The notes under the pieces: model-generated
What the model saw: the letters and a program-made list of their open reading frames with translations, nothing else
Told to the model about the DNA's origin: nothing
Databases searched by the model: none
Shown here: one piece after another, positions 34,114 to 41,842 of the stretch
Layout of the letters: every line of letters starts with the position of its first letter
Position numbering within the stretch: the stretch's first letter is position 1
Made by a program: the position numbers and the translations under genes
NCBI GenBank assembly: GCA_029265615.1
Contig: JAJUIB010000016.1
Location: 1-64,000 of the forward strand
Direction: 5' to 3'
DNA: 64,000 nucleotides
Origin: Spirochaetota bacterium
GTDB lineage: Bacteria > Spirochaetota > Spirochaetia > Treponematales > Rectinemataceae

Positions 34114-34907
34114 CCTCCTATCTGGCCGACCTCGAGGCCCGTACAAATCCCCCCTCGTTTGGGCTTTTGCGCGACGGCGGTAGCGATGCTCCCTTCAAGA
34201 TCGCCGAAATCCACCTTGACTGCGACGTTCCCGTGCAAGCAGGGCCTAAGCGTCCCGTCCGCGAGTAGCCTGAGCCGGTTGCACTGCTCACACCGTGGCG
34301 GCCGATCGTAGTCGCCGCCGTCGCGTTTCTCCTCTGACAAGCGGTAGCGCGCGATGAACTGGATTTCGGCGCCTATATATTTCGCATAACGCCTAAGCTC
34401 ATCGAAGTCAGCATCGGTCGAATCCTCAAGCGCGACGACGTTGAGCTTGACGGGCATGCCCGCATGTCGGGCTGAGTCGATACCTTCGAGGGCATCCGCA
34501 AGCCTGCCGCCCCGGGTCACCGCCGCGTACCGCGCCGCATCAAGCGTGTCGAGCGAAACGTTGACCGAATCAAGGCCGCGCGCGGCGAGCTCGGCGGCGA
34601 CCGGGGCGAGGAGCGTGCCGTTCGTTGTCATGGCAAGTCGCTCGATGCCCTGAACCCGCGCGAGTATTCCGACGAGTTCGGGAAGCCCGCTTCGGACAAG
34701 CGGCTCGCCGCCCGTGAGGCGTAGCTTGCGAAAGCCGAGCCGCGCGGCGGCAGACGCAACCGAGGCGATCTGCTCAAAGGAAAGGACCTCCTCGCGGGGG
34801 AGGAGCGGAACGCCCTCCGCGGGCATGCAGTAGACGCAGCGAAGATTGCAGCGGTCGGTCACGGAGACGCGGAGGTAGCTTATCTCACGACCGTATGAGT
34901 CGCGCAT
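34110..34907 (-). CDS. moaA: Compact GTP 3',8-cyclase MoaA (radical SAM)
   Basis: 265 residues from ATG 34907, inside the end of moeA. The SAM cluster motif CNLRCVYC, LTGGEPLVR, the second cluster CEQCNRLRLLADGTLRPC and the C-terminal Gly-Gly (GQIGG) are all kept. It is about 60 residues shorter than usual: between IQFIARYRL and PPRCEQC only about 14 residues remain where standard MoaA has about 55. Rest of the barrel is intact. It converts GTP to 3',8-cH2GTP with MoaC. Confidence 0.9.
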   Translation of the reverse strand: MRDSYGREISYLRVSVTDRCNLRCVYCMPAEGVPLLPREEVLSFEQIASVASAAARLGFRKLRLTGGEPLVRSGLPELVGILARVQGIERLAMTTNGTLLAPVAAELAARGLDSVNVSLDTLDAARYAAVTRGGRLADALEGIDSARHAGMPVKLNVVALEDSTDADFDELRRYAKYIGAEIQFIARYRLSEEKRDGGDYDRPPRCEQCNRLRLLADGTLRPCLHGNVAVKVDFGDLEGSIATAVAQKPKRGGICTGLEVGQIGG

Positions 34908-36108
34908 CGACCATGCTCCCTTCCTCGAGCCGCTCGATCCCGAGCTCCATGCGGACAAGGCAGTCGGCCTCGGCAAGCACGTTGAGCATCGAGGATCCGT
35001 GGTAGGAAAGCGGCTTGATGCAGAGCCCCCCGGGCTCTGCATCAAGCCGCGCGGGCAGGAATTCGACACGGTCAGCACCCTTCCGCGAAAGCGGTGTGGC
35101 AAGCCGTGCGCGAACAATTCTTGAGTCCACGGGCTGCGGAAGCCCCATGCGCGCCTTAAGATGGGGGCGCACGAGCAGTTCGAAGTTGACAAAGGTGGAA
35201 ACGGGATTGCCAGGAAGGCCGAAGACTGCCTTATGCGCGCGCGTCCCGAAATAGGTCGGCTTACCGGGACGCATCGCAAGTTTGTGAAAAATCGGCTCGA
35301 CGCCGCAGGCCTCGAGGGCGCGCGGCACATGGTCAAAGTCGCCCATCGACACCCCGCCCGAGACGAGAACGACCTCGCATTCGTCGAGGGCCTGCGCGAG
35401 CGCCGATGTAAGCGCTGCGGGCTTGTCGGGGAAGGCACCGTAAAACCGCGCCTGTGCGCCGATGGCGCGCGCCTGGGCGGCAAGCTGCGGGCCGTTTGAG
35501 TCATAGATCGAGGCAGCCTTAAGTGCGTCTTGTACGTTTACAAGCTCATCACCGGTCGAGATGACGCCAACGCAAGGCCGCCGCGCCACCTCGACTTCCG
35601 CTATGCCGGCAGAAGCGAGGATGCCGATGTCCTGCGGCGCGAGGATGCGCGGCTCAAGAAGGATGGCGCCGCGGCCAAGGTTTTCTCCCCGGCGGATGAT
35701 GTTGGAAACCGACTCGGGCCGCAGAAAGCGCACACAGGCGGCACCGGAGGCGTCGCGCCCCGCGTCCTCGCTCCACTCTATGCGTTGTACGCCCGCGGCC
35801 CCGTCAGGGAGGGGCGCACCCGTCATGATCCGGACACATTCGCCGGGCGCAAGCTGCCGGGGCGCCGGGGAGCCGGCGGCAACCGTCCCGACCACACGAT
35901 AGACGCCGCGCCCGCTAGAGCAGTCAGGAGCGAAGGCATAGCCATCCATCGCCGATTTGTCGAAGGGCGGATGATCGATCGGCGAGACGACGGGCCGAGG
36001 GAGGGCGCGCCCGAGCGCCTCGTCGAGCGGAACGCGCTCGAAATGGGGCGGCGGCGCCGCTTCGACGACGAGGCGGAGAGCCTCGTCGGGGTGGAGGTTT
36101 TCACGCAC
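34885..36108 (-). CDS. moeA: Molybdopterin molybdenumtransferase MoeA
   Basis: 407 residues. VVSPIDHPPFDKSAMDGYAF, PRQLAPGECVRIMTGAPLP, VISTGDELV and VSGGVSMGDFDHVPRALEACG are the MoeA domains in order, followed by the beta-barrel domain IV. It inserts the metal into adenylated molybdopterin; given the tungstate transporter in the same operon, the metal may be tungsten. It ends over the moaA start by 23 bases. Confidence 0.94.
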   Translation of the reverse strand: MRENLHPDEALRLVVEAAPPPHFERVPLDEALGRALPRPVVSPIDHPPFDKSAMDGYAFAPDCSSGRGVYRVVGTVAAGSPAPRQLAPGECVRIMTGAPLPDGAAGVQRIEWSEDAGRDASGAACVRFLRPESVSNIIRRGENLGRGAILLEPRILAPQDIGILASAGIAEVEVARRPCVGVISTGDELVNVQDALKAASIYDSNGPQLAAQARAIGAQARFYGAFPDKPAALTSALAQALDECEVVLVSGGVSMGDFDHVPRALEACGVEPIFHKLAMRPGKPTYFGTRAHKAVFGLPGNPVSTFVNFELLVRPHLKARMGLPQPVDSRIVRARLATPLSRKGADRVEFLPARLDAEPGGLCIKPLSYHGSSMLNVLAEADCLVRMELGIERLEEGSMVDARLIRS

Positions 36109-36110
36109 GG

Positions 36111-36791
36111 CTATTCTTTCCTTTCGGCGACGGTTCCGCCCTCAACATGGAGGACGCGGGCGCCAAGCGCCTTTATGAGATCGCGGTCATGGGTCGCAAC
36201 AACGAGCGTCGCGCCGCGCTCCGCCTCCGAGGCGAGGGCGTGCGCGATGAGGGCCCGTGCCCCGGCGTCCGCATTCGCCGTGGGTTCGTCGAGGAGGAGG
36301 ATGTCGGCGCCCGAGCACAGCGCGCGAGCGAGCGCGACGCGTTGCGCCTCTCCGCCCGAAAGCCCTCCGGTCCGCCGTTCGCCATAGCCTTCAAGTCCGA
36401 GGCGAATAAGCTGTTCCTCCGCATGTCCGTGCGCGGCCGCTCGGCCCACCCGCGCCTCAAGAACAATGCGCAGGTTGTGCGATACCGTTCCTGAGAAGAG
36501 CCAAGGGTGCTGGTGGACGTAAACGCTCCGCCTGCGCAGCGCCGCGGAGCACGTTGCGCGCTCTCCAAGAAAGAGGACGCTTCCGCCGCTTGGCTCGATG
36601 AGTCCGTTGAGGAGCTTGAGGATGCTCGTCTTGCCCGCGCCGTTCGGGCCTAAGAGCGCAAGCCGTTCGCCCTTGAAAATCGCGAGGCGGGGGATTGCGA
36701 GAACGGGCCGCCCGTCTTGAGGCAGTCGGCGGCGCGGCGGGCCATAGCAGAGTTCCAGCCGCTCGATCGTGAAAAGGGGCTCAGCGCTCAT
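36111..36791 (-). CDS. tupC: Tungstate-type ABC transporter ATPase
   Basis: 226 residues. Walker A GPNGAGKTS, LSGGEAQRVALARAL and Walker B ILLLDEPTANAD are intact. Its start lies 11 bases inside the permease end and its stop is 2 bases before moeA. Together with the TupA- and TupB-like proteins it forms a high-affinity oxyanion importer. Confidence 0.9.
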   Translation of the reverse strand: MSAEPLFTIERLELCYGPPRRRLPQDGRPVLAIPRLAIFKGERLALLGPNGAGKTSILKLLNGLIEPSGGSVLFLGERATCSAALRRRSVYVHQHPWLFSGTVSHNLRIVLEARVGRAAAHGHAEEQLIRLGLEGYGERRTGGLSGGEAQRVALARALCSGADILLLDEPTANADAGARALIAHALASEAERGATLVVATHDRDLIKALGARVLHVEGGTVAERKE

Positions 36792-37452
36792 GGGGCCTCA
36801 ACGCGTGGACCGCGAAGTTGACGGCAAGAGCGATCGAAAAAAGCGCAATACCGAAAGCGGCGGCGCGTCCGAACTCGCCCGTCGAGGTGTCGAGGGCGAT
36901 GGAGGTGGTCATGGTCCGCGTGACGAAGCGGATGTTGCCCCCGAGGAGCATGGCCACGCCGACTTCTCCGGTAACACGGCCGAAGGCGGAGACGAAGGCG
37001 CCCGCCATTACGCTTGCCCCCTCGCGGAGGACCGCGGCAAACCTGTGCGGCCCCCGGATGCCAAGCGTTTCAAGGGTCTCGAAAAAACGCACGTCGAGGC
37101 GCGCAAGGCCGGACCAGACGAGGTTCGCGACAAGGGGGAAGGCGAGGAGCGCTTCACCAAGCACGATGCCCTGCGGGGCGAAGAGCCAGCCAAGCGAGCC
37201 CAAGGGGCCCGTCCGCGATATAAGCGCATACACGGCAAGGCCGATCACCACCGTCGGAAGGGCAGTGAGCGCACCCGTGACGGCGAGCGCCATCCTACGG
37301 AGGCGCGTGTCCTTTCCCGCCATCCAGACGCCGAACGCAACGCCGGGAAACAGCGAAAAGAGCGTCGCAAAAAAGGAAAACTCTAGGCTCCGGGCTATGG
37401 TGCCCCAGGTCTCCGGATCGCCCGAAACAAGAAGGCGGAGCGCCTCGCGCAC
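36781..37452 (-). CDS. tupB: Tungstate-type ABC transporter permease
   Basis: 223 residues from GTG 37452, which has ATAGGGG upstream and begins 10 bases after the tupA stop; a longer frame reads back through tupA and is rejected. About five to six membrane segments, with FETLETLGIRGPHRFAAV as the ATPase-contact loop and GEVGVAMLLGGNIRFVTR typical of TupB/WtpB-like permeases. Confidence 0.9.
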   Translation of the reverse strand: MREALRLLVSGDPETWGTIARSLEFSFFATLFSLFPGVAFGVWMAGKDTRLRRMALAVTGALTALPTVVIGLAVYALISRTGPLGSLGWLFAPQGIVLGEALLAFPLVANLVWSGLARLDVRFFETLETLGIRGPHRFAAVLREGASVMAGAFVSAFGRVTGEVGVAMLLGGNIRFVTRTMTTSIALDTSTGEFGRAAAFGIALFSIALAVNFAVHALRPHER

Positions 37453-37462
37453 TGCGTGCCCC

Positions 37463-38275
37463 CTATCGGTAGAGGCGGAAGCAGCGTTCCCCACCAAGCT
37501 CATAGGCTTCGATAAGCGCCTGCCCCCGCGCACTCATGAGCCAATCCTCAAGCGCACGCGCACCCTCGGCGTTCACCCCGGGCCGCCGCGCGGGATTCAC
37601 CCTGATGACGGCATAGGGATTGCGGAGCACCGCATCCCCCCGAAAGAGCGCCACAAGGCCGAGGCGCCCGCGCAGTGCACACCAGGTTGCATGGTCGACC
37701 AGTGTGTATCCTCCAAGCTCATCGGCCATGCGGAGCGTCTGCGCCATACCCTGCCCCGCCTCGCGGTACCAGATGCGACCTGAGGGCGCAAGACCGGCGG
37801 AGCGCCACACTTCGCGTTCCTTCGCATCGGTGCCTGATTTGTCGCCACGGGACACGAAGGGCGCACCCGCGCGGAATATCGCGGCAAAGGCCTCGGACGC
37901 GCTTCGCGCCGCAGCGACCCCTGCGGGGTCGGAGGCCGGACCGACCACCACGAACTCGTTGTACATGAGCTCGCGGCGATCGATACCGGCGCCTTCGGCG
38001 ATGAAGCCTGCCTCCGCATCGCGGTCGTGAACGAGGAGGATGTCCGCGTTGCCGTCCCGGCCGAGCCTGATCGCGGCGCCGGAACCGACGGCGGTCACGT
38101 CGACGCGATATCCGCTCTCCGCGGCAAATGCGGGGATAAGAACGTCGAGAAGCCCCGAGTCACGAAGGCTCGTCGTCGTAGCAAGGCGGATGCGGGGATT
38201 CGCAGGCGGACGCCCCTGTGCGTACACACAGGAGGCGAGTAGGAGGGCGGTGACAAGGGCGCAGAGCCGCTTCAT
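37463..38275 (-). CDS. tupA: Tungstate-binding protein of ABC transporter
   Basis: 270 residues. Signal peptide or lipobox-like MKRLCALVTALLLASC, then the TupA anion-binding motif ATTTSLRDSGLLD, the ADILLVHD strand and FVSRGDKSGTD. The TTTS motif separates TupA from molybdate-specific ModA. First gene of the eight-gene tup-moe-moa-MOSC-mog operon, so tungstate uptake and pterin cofactor assembly are made together, suggesting tungsten enzymes in this cell. Confidence 0.93.
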   Translation of the reverse strand: MKRLCALVTALLLASCVYAQGRPPANPRIRLATTTSLRDSGLLDVLIPAFAAESGYRVDVTAVGSGAAIRLGRDGNADILLVHDRDAEAGFIAEGAGIDRRELMYNEFVVVGPASDPAGVAAARSASEAFAAIFRAGAPFVSRGDKSGTDAKEREVWRSAGLAPSGRIWYREAGQGMAQTLRMADELGGYTLVDHATWCALRGRLGLVALFRGDAVLRNPYAVIRVNPARRPGVNAEGARALEDWLMSARGQALIEAYELGGERCFRLYR

Positions 38276-38278
38276 GGG

Positions 38279-38409
38279 GAGGTCTCCTTTCCAAACGGGA
38301 GGCCCGGAGGTTTCCCTGCCGGACCCTCGGCCGCGCGCATGGAGCGCGCAGCCTCGATCGCGCCGCCCTGGCAGAGGCTTAAGGGCGCTTCGCGATTCGG
38401 AGCGGGCTT
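38279..38409 (-). ncRNA. Candidate Moco/Tuco riboswitch leader of the tup-moa operon
   Basis: The minus-strand leader begins CGCTCCGAA near the predicted transcription start and ends with GCCTCCCGTTTGGAAAGG just before the tupA start. From memory, these blocks match conserved 5' and 3' parts of the Moco RNA family (CTCCGA near the start; GCCTCCC followed by GGAAAGGAG at the end). The final GGAG is the tupA Shine-Dalgarno, and the CCTCC block can pair with it, implying translational shut-off when cofactor is plentiful. The operon content is exactly what such RNAs control; Tuco variants accompany tungstate genes. Confidence 0.7.
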
Positions 38410-38438
38410 ACGCTAGCAGAACGGCAATCCGTCGTCAA
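38410..38438 (-). promoter_or_regulatory. Predicted promoter of the tup-moa operon
   Basis: On the minus strand TTGACG (38433-38438) and TAGCGT (38410-38415) are 17 bases apart. The -10 box is weak (three of six). Initiation would fall right at the start of the riboswitch-like leader, giving a 5' leader of about 125 bases. Confidence 0.45.
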
Positions 38439-38546
38439 GCGCGATAGGCCGCGCCCAGGCCAGACAGCGGGAAATCGCTCGCCGCGCGGCAGCCGTTCTC
38501 GGTATCTTTAAAACGTGATGCGGCAGAAGCCGCGAAAGGGGGCCCC

Positions 38547-39071
38547 ATGTCCGCAAGCGAGGCGAGTAACGGAACGGCGATCATGGGCGGTGGATGCTTT
38601 TGGTGCCTTGAGGCGGCCTTCGAGCTCCTCCCCGGCGTCATTGACGTGGAGAACGGCTACGCAGGCGGCGACCGCCCCGATCCGACCTACGAGGAGGTCT
38701 GCACAGGGCTCACGGGCCACGCGGAAGTCGTTCGCATCACCTTCGATCCGGACAGCGTGTCCTACGAAGAGCTCCTTGAGCTATTTTTTAGGATTCACGA
38801 CCCCACCACCGAAGACCGCCAGGGGGCCGACATCGGTAGCCAGTATCGATCGGTCATCTTCTATCTCGATGAGGAACAGCACCGCGCCGCGGAGGCCGCC
38901 CTGCAGGAGGAGCAGCACCGCCTCGTCGACCCCATCGTCACCGAGCTCCTTCCGGCTCCGCGGTTTTGGCGCGCCGAGGAGTACCACCAGGACTACTTCC
39001 GCACGCACCCCGAAGCGGCCTACTGCCGCGCCGTCATCGCGCCAAAGCTAAAAAAAGCCGGCCTTCGCTAA
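38547..39071 (+). CDS. msrA: Peptide-methionine (S)-S-oxide reductase MsrA
   Basis: 174 residues. GGGCFWCLEAAF holds the nucleophile Cys17; the usual GYAGG, HAEVVRITFDP and later AEEYHQDYF motifs are present. There is no distal resolving Cys pair at the C-terminus, so Cys20 of CFWC or an external reductant may resolve the sulfenic acid. It repairs oxidised methionine. Monocistronic between two unrelated operons. Confidence 0.95.
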   Translation: MSASEASNGTAIMGGGCFWCLEAAFELLPGVIDVENGYAGGDRPDPTYEEVCTGLTGHAEVVRITFDPDSVSYEELLELFFRIHDPTTEDRQGADIGSQYRSVIFYLDEEQHRAAEAALQEEQHRLVDPIVTELLPAPRFWRAEEYHQDYFRTHPEAAYCRAVIAPKLKKAGLR

Positions 39072-39119
39072 AAGGCCTTCACTTGAGGGCCACTAGAATT
39101 TTCTTGCCCTGCGCGCTAT

Positions 39120-39153
39120 GTTAACAACGTTCACTGGTTAACACTGTTCACAG
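39120..39153 (+). promoter_or_regulatory. Two tandem TetR-type operators
   Basis: GTTAACAACGTTCACTG (39120-39136) is followed at once by GTTAACACTGTTCACAG (39137-39153), 14 of 17 identical. Each begins with an imperfect 15-bp palindrome (GTTAAC-N3-GTTCAC), the size of a TetR dimer site. They end 12 bases before the start of the adjacent tetR gene, so autoregulation is the simplest reading. Confidence 0.6.
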
Positions 39154-39165
39154 GCGTGAGGAAGC

Positions 39166-39771
39166 ATGTCCACAGACGCACAGGATACAGCATCGACGCC
39201 GACGCGGATTAGGCGCGCCGCGGAGGAGATTCTCGCCGAAGGGGGCTATGAGGCCCTCTCGATGCGCAAAATCGCATCGAGGATCGGCCTGTCGCAAGCG
39301 GCCATCTACCGCCACTACAAAGACAAGGATGAACTCGTCGGCACGATTGTCGCAGCCGGGTATGCGGAACTCGTCGCCCTTGTCGAAAGGCTAAACGAAA
39401 AAGGCGGCTCACCCGCGGAGATTCTTGCGCACACGGTCCGCGCCTATGTGGGCTGGGCGGAAGAACGGCCGGAGCTCTTCAAGGCACTCCTCCTCCGCGA
39501 GGTGCGTCCCGCAAGCGCAGGCGTCGCGGGCCTTGCGCCCGGCGTCGCCCGGCGCCGCCGCACCTTTGGCCTTCTCGCCGACCTCCTTGCACGGGGCATG
39601 GAGGAGGGGCTCTTTGCCCGCGCCGATCCAGAGCTCACCGCGCAGGCGGTCTGGACGTCCATCTTTGGCCTCGCGGCGCGGCTTGTCCTCGAAGGCGAAT
39701 TGCCGCGCGAGCATCGCGAAGCGCTCATCGAGCGGCAGGTGAACATCATCGTCCGGGGGCTCAGCCCATGA
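39166..39771 (+). CDS. TetR/AcrR-family regulator
   Basis: 201 residues, GAGGAAG before ATG 39166. The helix-turn-helix is at about residues 10-56 (MRKIASRIGLSQAAIYRHYK, then DKDELVG). The C-terminal domain (RPELFKALLLREVRPASAGV; VWTSIFGLAARLVLEGEL) resembles the WHG-type TetR C-terminal domain. It sits downstream of tandem operators and upstream of a flavodoxin-FMN lipoprotein-membrane protein set it probably controls. Confidence 0.93.
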   Translation: MSTDAQDTASTPTRIRRAAEEILAEGGYEALSMRKIASRIGLSQAAIYRHYKDKDELVGTIVAAGYAELVALVERLNEKGGSPAEILAHTVRAYVGWAEERPELFKALLLREVRPASAGVAGLAPGVARRRRTFGLLADLLARGMEEGLFARADPELTAQAVWTSIFGLAARLVLEGELPREHREALIERQVNIIVRGLSP

Positions 39772-39882
39772 GGTGCGCCCCCTTACAGGCGGCGCCCGCG
39801 TGGTGCCCGCAAGGCTTCGCATCGGGCGCCGTCGGCGCATCGCGAAGCCCGGGTGCGGGGCCGCCTCGGAAAGGAGCGGCAC

Positions 39883-40422
39883 ATGAATGCGCTCGTCGTG
39901 TTTCACAGTAGGCATGGTGCGACCGAGGAGGCCGCGCACGCAGTAGGGCGCGGCCTTGCGGCCGCAGGGCACAAGGCGGAAGTTCTGCCGCTCGCCTCTG
40001 CGCCCGCCTCGCTCGCCTCGTACAACCTTGTCGTCCTGGGCGGGCCCATCTATATGGGGAGCTGGCCCAAGGAACTCCTCGCCTGGATGGCGTGCAGAAA
40101 GGCGGAACTCGACCTTGCGCGGCTTGCGCTTTTTATCCTGGGCTCCCTGCCCGAGGATCACGCGGCGAAACTCCGGAGCGCACTTGGCGCCTCGGAGGCG
40201 GAAAGCCTACTTCCCCGCATTGAAGCGGTTGCGCGCTTTGGCGGACGGCTCCCGACCCACGGGGCAAGCCTTGGGGAGCGCCTCATAATGCGCCTTGTGG
40301 GGAGCATGAGCGCACGCGAGGGGATTAGGCCCGTGCAGCTCGATCTTGCCGAGGCGGAGGCCTTTGGCTCAAGCCTTGGCTCAAGCCAGGGCGCATGCCC
40401 GCACACCAAGATCCACGCATAA
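39883..40422 (+). CDS. Flavodoxin-domain protein (HemG-like)
   Basis: 179 residues from ATG 39883 (AAGGAG upstream). FHSRHGATEEAAHAVGRGL is a flavodoxin FMN phosphate loop variant, and VVLGGPIYMGSWPKELLAW the ring-binding loop of the HemG-type flavodoxin_5 group. HemG relatives oxidise protoporphyrinogen, but no heme gene is near. Next to an FMN-binding lipoprotein and a membrane protein, a role as electron carrier is more likely. Confidence 0.85.
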   Translation: MNALVVFHSRHGATEEAAHAVGRGLAAAGHKAEVLPLASAPASLASYNLVVLGGPIYMGSWPKELLAWMACRKAELDLARLALFILGSLPEDHAAKLRSALGASEAESLLPRIEAVARFGGRLPTHGASLGERLIMRLVGSMSAREGIRPVQLDLAEAEAFGSSLGSSQGACPHTKIHA

Positions 40423-40432
40423 GGAGGCTGTC

Positions 40433-40846
40433 ATGAACCGTAGCATCCATCGCCGCTTTTTCACCGCCGCACGTAGCGTCGCCTTTAGCGTCGCACTCTG
40501 CGCCGCCTTTAGCGCAAGTCTCGTAGCCTGCACAACGCCATTCGTCCCCCCCGCCGTGACGCCCGCACTCAACGGCCTTTCCGGCAGCTACACGGGCTCC
40601 TACGATGCGGGCATCGTCAAGGCGAGCGTCGCCGTCGAGGTCGCGCAGGGAGGGAGCATTGCGTCCATCACAATACTTTCGCACACCTGTAGCTCCATCG
40701 GGAAAAAAGCAGAAGCGATCACCGGGCGCGTCATCAAGGAGCAAAAGCTCGAGGTCGATGTAGTCGCGGGCGCAACCGTCTCGAGCAAAACGATCCTGAA
40801 GGCGATCGAAACCGCGCTTCGTGCGCCCAAGGAGGGCCAGGAATGA
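40433..40846 (+). CDS. FMN-binding-domain lipoprotein
   Basis: 137 residues from ATG 40433 (AAGGAGG). A long signal sequence ends in the lipobox SLVAC (acylated Cys about 33), placing it outside the inner membrane. The single FMN_bind domain contains GSYTGSYDAGIVKASVAVEV and the flavinylation motif VVAGATVSSKTI, whose Thr would be esterified to FMN by an ApbE transferase (not encoded here). Likely a one-electron flavin relay. Confidence 0.88.
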   Translation: MNRSIHRRFFTAARSVAFSVALCAAFSASLVACTTPFVPPAVTPALNGLSGSYTGSYDAGIVKASVAVEVAQGGSIASITILSHTCSSIGKKAEAITGRVIKEQKLEVDVVAGATVSSKTILKAIETALRAPKEGQE

Positions 40847-41781
40847 ACATTGCACACACCCGCGGGGAAACGAGAACAGCGCGGAAGGAAGCCGCATGGC
40901 GTGCCGCGATCGGCCTTGCCATCGCGGTGTTCGCCCTCGCCGCCGTCGCCGCAGCGCTCGGCCTTGCCTCGGTCCGCGCACCGCGCAGCGGCCCCGGCAG
41001 AGTGACAAGCGCCTGGGGCGCGACGGTGGAGCTCGACGGCCGCGGCGTCTACCGCTATGAGTCGGTTTCGAGCGCACTCCAAGTGCGTGCGAACGACGCG
41101 ATCACCCTCGCCATCGTCCTCCCGCTCCTCGTCGCGGGCATCATCCTCGCGCTGCAAAGAAGCCAGGGCGGCGCCCTCCTCCTCGCGGGCCTTCAGGGCT
41201 ACTTCCTCTACACCTACCTCAGCTTCGCGCTCGGCCTCCAGTTAAACGAGCTCTTTTTACTCTATGTGGCGCTGTTCGCCGTGAGTCTTGCGGGCCTTGT
41301 CTTCGCCGCACTCTCAGTCGACGTCGACGCGCTTGCCGCGCGCGCCGGGACACACTTCCCCAGGCGCTCGGGCGTCGTACTCAGCCTTGCCGTCGCTCTC
41401 TTTTTAGGCGCAAGTTGGATCGGCGGACGCGTTCTCCCGGCGATGGCCACGGAGGAGCTCCGCGTCACCCTCCTTGAGCACTACCACACCTTGTTCATCC
41501 AGGCCCTTGATCTCGGCATCGTGGTGCCGGCGGCGGTCCTCACGGCGTTCTGGCTTCTCCGCCGCGACGCGCGCGGCTACATCCTTGGCACGCTCCTCTT
41601 TGTAAAGGGCGCGACGCTCGGCCTTGCGGTGTTCGCGATGGGCCTGATGCAACGTCGCGCGGGGGAAAAGCTTCCCTTGCCCTTCCTCGCAGGCTTTGGC
41701 CTCCTTGCGGCCGTTTCCTTCGTACTTGCCGTCCGGGCGCTCATGAGCGCGGGCTTCGAAGCGCAATCCCGCGAGGACTGA
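40843..41781 (+). CDS. Polytopic membrane protein of unknown function in flavin operon
   Basis: 312 residues, about seven or eight membrane segments with a short extracytoplasmic loop after the first (LDGRGVYRYESVSSALQV). No heme-ligand His pattern or known domain is clear. It overlaps the FMN lipoprotein stop as ATGA, so they are translated together. It may be the inner-membrane partner that passes electrons to the lipoprotein, or a simple transporter. Confidence 0.75.
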   Translation: MNIAHTRGETRTARKEAAWRAAIGLAIAVFALAAVAAALGLASVRAPRSGPGRVTSAWGATVELDGRGVYRYESVSSALQVRANDAITLAIVLPLLVAGIILALQRSQGGALLLAGLQGYFLYTYLSFALGLQLNELFLLYVALFAVSLAGLVFAALSVDVDALAARAGTHFPRRSGVVLSLAVALFLGASWIGGRVLPAMATEELRVTLLEHYHTLFIQALDLGIVVPAAVLTAFWLLRRDARGYILGTLLFVKGATLGLAVFAMGLMQRRAGEKLPLPFLAGFGLLAAVSFVLAVRALMSAGFEAQSRED

Positions 41782-41789
41782 AGTCCTCG

Positions 41790-41807
41790 GGCGGCGTAAC
41801 GGCCGCC
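41790..41807. terminator. Hairpin between convergent membrane-protein genes
   Basis: GGCGGC (41790-41795) and GCCGCC (41802-41807) form a 6-bp stem with loop GTAACG. A run of six A bases follows at 41812-41817, which is not a U-run for the plus strand and lies before the stem on the minus strand. Weak terminator at best. Confidence 0.3.
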
Positions 41808-41842
41808 GGCGAAAAAACCGTGGAAGCGTCCGGAGCTCAGCC

